Shown piece after piece: positions 12,963 to 15,486 of a stretch of 15,486 bases of DNA. The translations under genes were made by a program, and so were the position numbers. Within the stretch, counting starts at the first letter, position 1; every line of letters starts with the position of its first letter. The notes under the pieces were generated by a model. It was not told the DNA's origin. It searched no databases and worked only from the letters and a program-made list of their open reading frames with translations. Source of the stretch: an uncultured Chloroflexota bacterium (GTDB lineage Bacteria; Chloroflexota; Anaerolineae; Aggregatilineales; Phototrophicaceae); NCBI GenBank assembly GCA_903904765.1, contig CAIVEA010000006.1, positions 1 to 15,486 on the forward strand, written 5' to 3'.

Positions 12963-13916
12963 TTAGCTCCTCATCCGCGACAGTTCAAGCGCCACAACAT
13001 CATCACCACGCACGCCCACGCACACATTCACACGCGGACGATCCCGCCATGCCGCCAAGTGATGACGGTCAGTATCACCGATGGCCGGCCACGTCTTGCC
13101 CCGGCTGATACCCTCGTTGGAGTCCACGCGCAGCGGCCACTTTTCGACGGTGAACAGGCTGGGGTCAATTACATAAGCCACCGCCGACGAATCGTGCACC
13201 AGAATGCCTTCCAGCCCCATGCGCTGGTTGTAGAAATTGCGGTAGAACGGCACGATGCGGGCGACATGCTGCGTCAGCGGGTCGTTGATCTTGCCGTATT
13301 CCGCCAGATGCGCGTCGCTCATAAAGACGTGGTTGGTCACATCCAGCCCGACCATCGTCACCTGCCACGCCCCGCCGAACACCACATCGGCGGCTTCGGG
13401 GTCGTTGCGGATATTGGCCTCGGCTGCGGGGGAGGCGTTGCCCGGCCCCAGCGCGTTGCCGCCCATGATGACCACTTCTTTGACGTTCTGGGCGATACGC
13501 GGCTCTAGGCGCAGCGCCAGCGCGATATTGGTCAGCGGGCCGACGGGGATGAGCGTGACTTCCCCCGGTTGGCTCATGATTTGGTCGACGATGAATTGCG
13601 CCGCCGACTGGTCAACGGCTTTGGTGGTGGGCGGCGGCAGGTTCACGTTGCCCTGTCCGTCGTCGCCATGCACGAACGGAACCGCCCCGCTGTAGGGGAC
13701 GGCAATCGGGTTATCCGAACCCTTCGCCACTGGAATATCTGTCCGTCCGGCGATTTCCATCAGGCGCAGGGCGTTGGTGGTCGCCAGTTCGGTGGTGACG
13801 TTGCCGAAAATCGTGGTCAGGCCGATCAGTTCCAGTTCAGGCGCTTTGAGGGCGAAATAAATCGCCATCGTGTCGTCAACACCGGGGTCGGTATCAATGA
13901 TGACTTTGCGGGGCAT
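12963..13916 (-). CDS. Inosine/uridine-preferring nucleoside hydrolase
   Basis: Cytosolic enzyme that cleaves the N-glycosidic bond of a ribonucleoside to give base and ribose. The 317-residue length is normal. The calcium-binding N-terminus is intact as VIIDTDPGVDDTMA (DTDPGVDD at 8-15), followed by N39 in IFGNVTT, GPLTN at 126-130, EANIRNDPEA at 166-175 (base- and ribose-binding Asn/Asp/Glu), and the catalytic His-Asp pair H241-D242 in LVHDSSAVAYVIDP. The His is the one associated with the nonspecific and pyrimidine/purine-type group. It lies 6 nt downstream of yjbQ and 5 nt upstream of the SIS gene, in an operon. Physiological substrate could be a modified nucleoside. Confidence 0.93.
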   Translation of the reverse strand: MPRKVIIDTDPGVDDTMAIYFALKAPELELIGLTTIFGNVTTELATTNALRLMEIAGRTDIPVAKGSDNPIAVPYSGAVPFVHGDDGQGNVNLPPPTTKAVDQSAAQFIVDQIMSQPGEVTLIPVGPLTNIALALRLEPRIAQNVKEVVIMGGNALGPGNASPAAEANIRNDPEAADVVFGGAWQVTMVGLDVTNHVFMSDAHLAEYGKINDPLTQHVARIVPFYRNFYNQRMGLEGILVHDSSAVAYVIDPSLFTVEKWPLRVDSNEGISRGKTWPAIGDTDRHHLAAWRDRPRVNVCVGVRGDDVVALELSRMRS

Positions 13917-13922
13917 GATGTT

Positions 13923-14327
13923 TTATACCTGTACTTTCACGACTATTTTACGGGCGCGCGGGCCGTCGAACTCATAGAATAGGACGCTTTGCGAACCGCC
14001 CAGAATCAGCTTGCCGCCCTCGATGATGAGCGTGGCGCTGTGGCCGACCAGCGCGGCCTTGACGTGTCCGGCAGCGTCCGCCGGCGTGTCGTACTGGTGG
14101 GCAAAGTCCACGCGCTTGGGCACGAGGCGCTTCAGATCATCAATGATGTCGGTGGCGGTGGCCGCGTCCAGCGCCGAGTTGATGGTGATGGCCGCTGTGG
14201 TGTGCGGCACGAACAGCACGCACAGCCCGGATTGCGTGCCGGATTCCGCCACCGCCTGCCGCACCTGCGCGGTCACATCGGTCAGCGATTCGCCATTCGG
14301 TGTTTGTAGTTCAATGTTTTTTAGCAT
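13923..14327 (-). CDS. yjbQ: YjbQ family protein (UPF0047)
   Basis: A 134-residue single-domain protein of the widespread YjbQ/UPF0047 family, associated with weak thiamine-phosphate-synthase activity when overproduced; its true role is not settled. Diagnostic stretches are GLCVLFVPHTTAAITIN (34-50, H42), AGHVKAALVGHSATL (86-100, H88 and H96) and GSQSVLFYEFDGPRARKIVV (E119, D121, R124). The start at 14327 is chosen because MLKNIELQTPNGE is the normal beginning; the reading frame stays open further upstream (to 14474) but that part is an Arg-rich antisense-like frame of the kinase gene. It overlaps the kinase stop codon by 7 nt and precedes the nucleoside hydrolase by 6 nt, so it is a true operon member. 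Confidence 0.93.
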   Translation of the reverse strand: MLKNIELQTPNGESLTDVTAQVRQAVAESGTQSGLCVLFVPHTTAAITINSALDAATATDIIDDLKRLVPKRVDFAHQYDTPADAAGHVKAALVGHSATLIIEGGKLILGGSQSVLFYEFDGPRARKIVVKVQV

Positions 14328-15274
14328 GATAGTGGATTCCACACCCCATTTTGTTGAAGCACCGCCTGCACTTCGGCGCAGGTCGGCACATTTTGACCAG
14401 CTCCCAATTTTTGCACGCTGGCTGCGCCGATGGCATTGGCGAAGCGCCCCGCGCCCACCCAATCCTGCCCGCACAGCCGCGCATAGATGAAGGCCGCATC
14501 GAAGCAGTCGCCCGCGCCGATGGTATCCACCACCGGAACGGCGAATCCCGCCGCCGACCAGCGCCCGTCTTTGCGGATGATGGTGCAGCCCTTCGCGCCC
14601 TGCTTGATGACCAGCGTTCCCGGCCCGCGCCCCAGCATCCAGTCGTAGGCTCCTTCGCCGGACTGCCCGTGCGCCGCCAGCGGCACTTCGTCCTCGGTCA
14701 TCATCAGCACATCGCTCAATCCGATGATGCGGTCGAGTTCCTCCGGCGGGACGTGTTTGACGGTGGGGCCGGTGTCGAAATACACCGGAACGCCGTTGGC
14801 ACGCGCCGTCGCAATCGCCGCCGGGGTGATGTGAACGTTGGCCTTCTCCAGCAGCGTGTATCCCTGAAAGAACAGCGCCCCTGTCCCCGCGATGAGGGAT
14901 TCCATCTCCGCACTGAAAGGCGCAGGGTTGGCGCGGCTGCTGCTGCCGATGAACACATGCTGTCCGGTGTCGCGGTCAATCAAATCCAGCACCAGCGTGG
15001 ACTGCATATCCGGCATACGGGCGATTCCGCGAACGTCCACGCCTTCGCGTTCCAGCACCTCGCACAGGAAGCGCCCGAACAGGTCGTCGCCCACCGTGCC
15101 GACGCTGGCGACGTGCATCCCCAGCCGCGCCCCCAGAATCATGAAGTTGCCCGATCCGCCCGGTTCCGGTTGCGCCCCGCCCGATTCCTGATGCTGGAAG
15201 GGCATGACAGGCAGTTTGACGGGCGCGATCAGGTCAACAACCAGATCGCCTAGCGAGACAACCGATGCGCTCAT
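14321..15274 (-). CDS. PfkB-family sugar or nucleoside kinase
   Basis: A 317-residue ATP-dependent kinase of the ribokinase/PfkB family, transferring phosphate to a sugar or nucleoside hydroxyl. It begins VVSLGDLVVDLI; the first PfkB signature lies around GGSGNFMILGARLG (39-52), with GDDLFGRFL following. NEAE-type helix is TEDEVPLAA (193-201). The second signature DTIGAGDCFDAAF (250-262) is complete with catalytic D256, unlike the other PfkB-fold protein in this window. No feature visible distinguishes ribose, fructose or nucleoside as substrate; the adjacent glycohydrolase and nucleoside hydrolase favour ribose or a nucleoside. It overlaps the upstream glycohydrolase gene by an ATGA and yjbQ by 7 nt. 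Confidence 0.92.
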   Translation of the reverse strand: MSASVVSLGDLVVDLIAPVKLPVMPFQHQESGGAQPEPGGSGNFMILGARLGMHVASVGTVGDDLFGRFLCEVLEREGVDVRGIARMPDMQSTLVLDLIDRDTGQHVFIGSSSRANPAPFSAEMESLIAGTGALFFQGYTLLEKANVHITPAAIATARANGVPVYFDTGPTVKHVPPEELDRIIGLSDVLMMTEDEVPLAAHGQSGEGAYDWMLGRGPGTLVIKQGAKGCTIIRKDGRWSAAGFAVPVVDTIGAGDCFDAAFIYARLCGQDWVGAGRFANAIGAASVQKLGAGQNVPTCAEVQAVLQQNGVWNPLSC

Positions 15275-15486
15275 GAGCGAGTCGCCAGCGCCAACAGGCC
15301 ATCGGCCAGTGCCGGAACGTTGTACTGCTGGAAGATCGGGTCGGCGTTCAACTGCTCGATGATCGCGGGGTCAAACGCGCCGATGCCGCGATATGTTCCA
15401 GCAATCGCGCAGGCAATCGCGCCGACCGTATCTGCGTCGCCGGAGAGGTTGGCGGCGTAGATCGCGGTCTGCTTGGGGTCGCCTTC
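15271..15486 (-). CDS. ADP-ribosylglycohydrolase family protein, C-terminal part
   Basis: The window ends inside this gene; only the last 71 residues and the TGA are present. Reading from the right edge, the segment contains AANLSGDADTVGAIACAIAG followed by TYRGIGAF, the conserved GD-DT metal-binding motif and following Gly/Ala helix of the ADP-ribosylglycohydrolase (DraG/ARH) family. The usual ...aiaG reads aiaC here. The two Asp residues of the metal-binding motif are present. The tail ADGLLALATRS is ordinary. Its stop overlaps the kinase start as ATGA, so it is the upstream gene of the operon. Members hydrolyse ADP-ribosyl bonds or related N-glycosides; the exact substrate cannot be told from this part. 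Confidence 0.85.
   Translation of the reverse strand, partial: EGDPKQTAIYAANLSGDADTVGAIACAIAGTYRGIGAFDPAIIEQLNADPIFQQYNVPALADGLLALATRS

Noticed and set aside
14328..14474. N-terminal extension of YjbQ by 49 residues
   Set aside because: The extra residues are Arg/Ser/Gly-rich, read through the kinase gene in another frame, and are not part of the YjbQ family; MLKNIELQTPNGE is the proper beginning.
14351..15253. 300-residue open frame on the plus strand
   Set aside because: It lies entirely opposite the PfkB kinase, which has clear family motifs; the translated product is Arg/His/Gln-rich without any recognisable domain.

Overview
The window is 15.5 kb of GC-rich bacterial DNA with no rRNA, tRNA, CRISPR array, phage module or transposase that I can see. 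The mixture of ABC-2 exporters, an OxlT-like MFS carrier, a VapBC-type module, PfkB kinases and nucleoside hydrolase, together with two copies of a C-rich/G-rich imperfect inverted repeat, suggests a Chloroflexota (Anaerolineae-like) chromosome. That assignment is inference; no phylogenetic marker gene is present.

Left part (1-4620), mostly plus strand: an ABC-2 permease whose start overlaps a probable upstream stop codon, a dispersed repeat, a large secreted protein resembling DUF3352, a minus-strand protein of unknown function built from two copies of one unit, a MaoC-type hotdog protein and a DUF3267-like membrane protein with an HExxH motif. A hairpin over the last stop codon separates this block from the minus-strand genes.

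Middle part (4624-10474), all minus strand: an MFS carrier, a 12-repeat leucine-rich repeat protein, a PIN-toxin/antitoxin pair flanked by exact 23-bp inverted repeats, a secreted Gly/His-rich protein with a structured leader that can hide its ribosome binding site, and a DrrA/DrrB-like ABC exporter with palindromes at its promoter. Most of these units end in recognisable hairpins.

Right part (10725-15486), all minus strand: a compact operon enters from the right edge. Its order is ADP-ribosylglycohydrolase (only the C-terminus is in the window), a canonical PfkB sugar/nucleoside kinase, YjbQ, a nucleoside hydrolase and a tandem-SIS sugar-phosphate isomerase/deglycase. Genes overlap or lie 5-6 nt apart. 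After the second dispersed repeat comes a second PfkB-fold protein whose catalytic Asp is replaced by Asn (GAGN). Together these look like a glycosidic-bond cleavage, phosphorylation and isomerisation route for a ribosylated compound. This operon, the GAGN protein and the inverted-repeat-flanked toxin cassette are the most interesting items.
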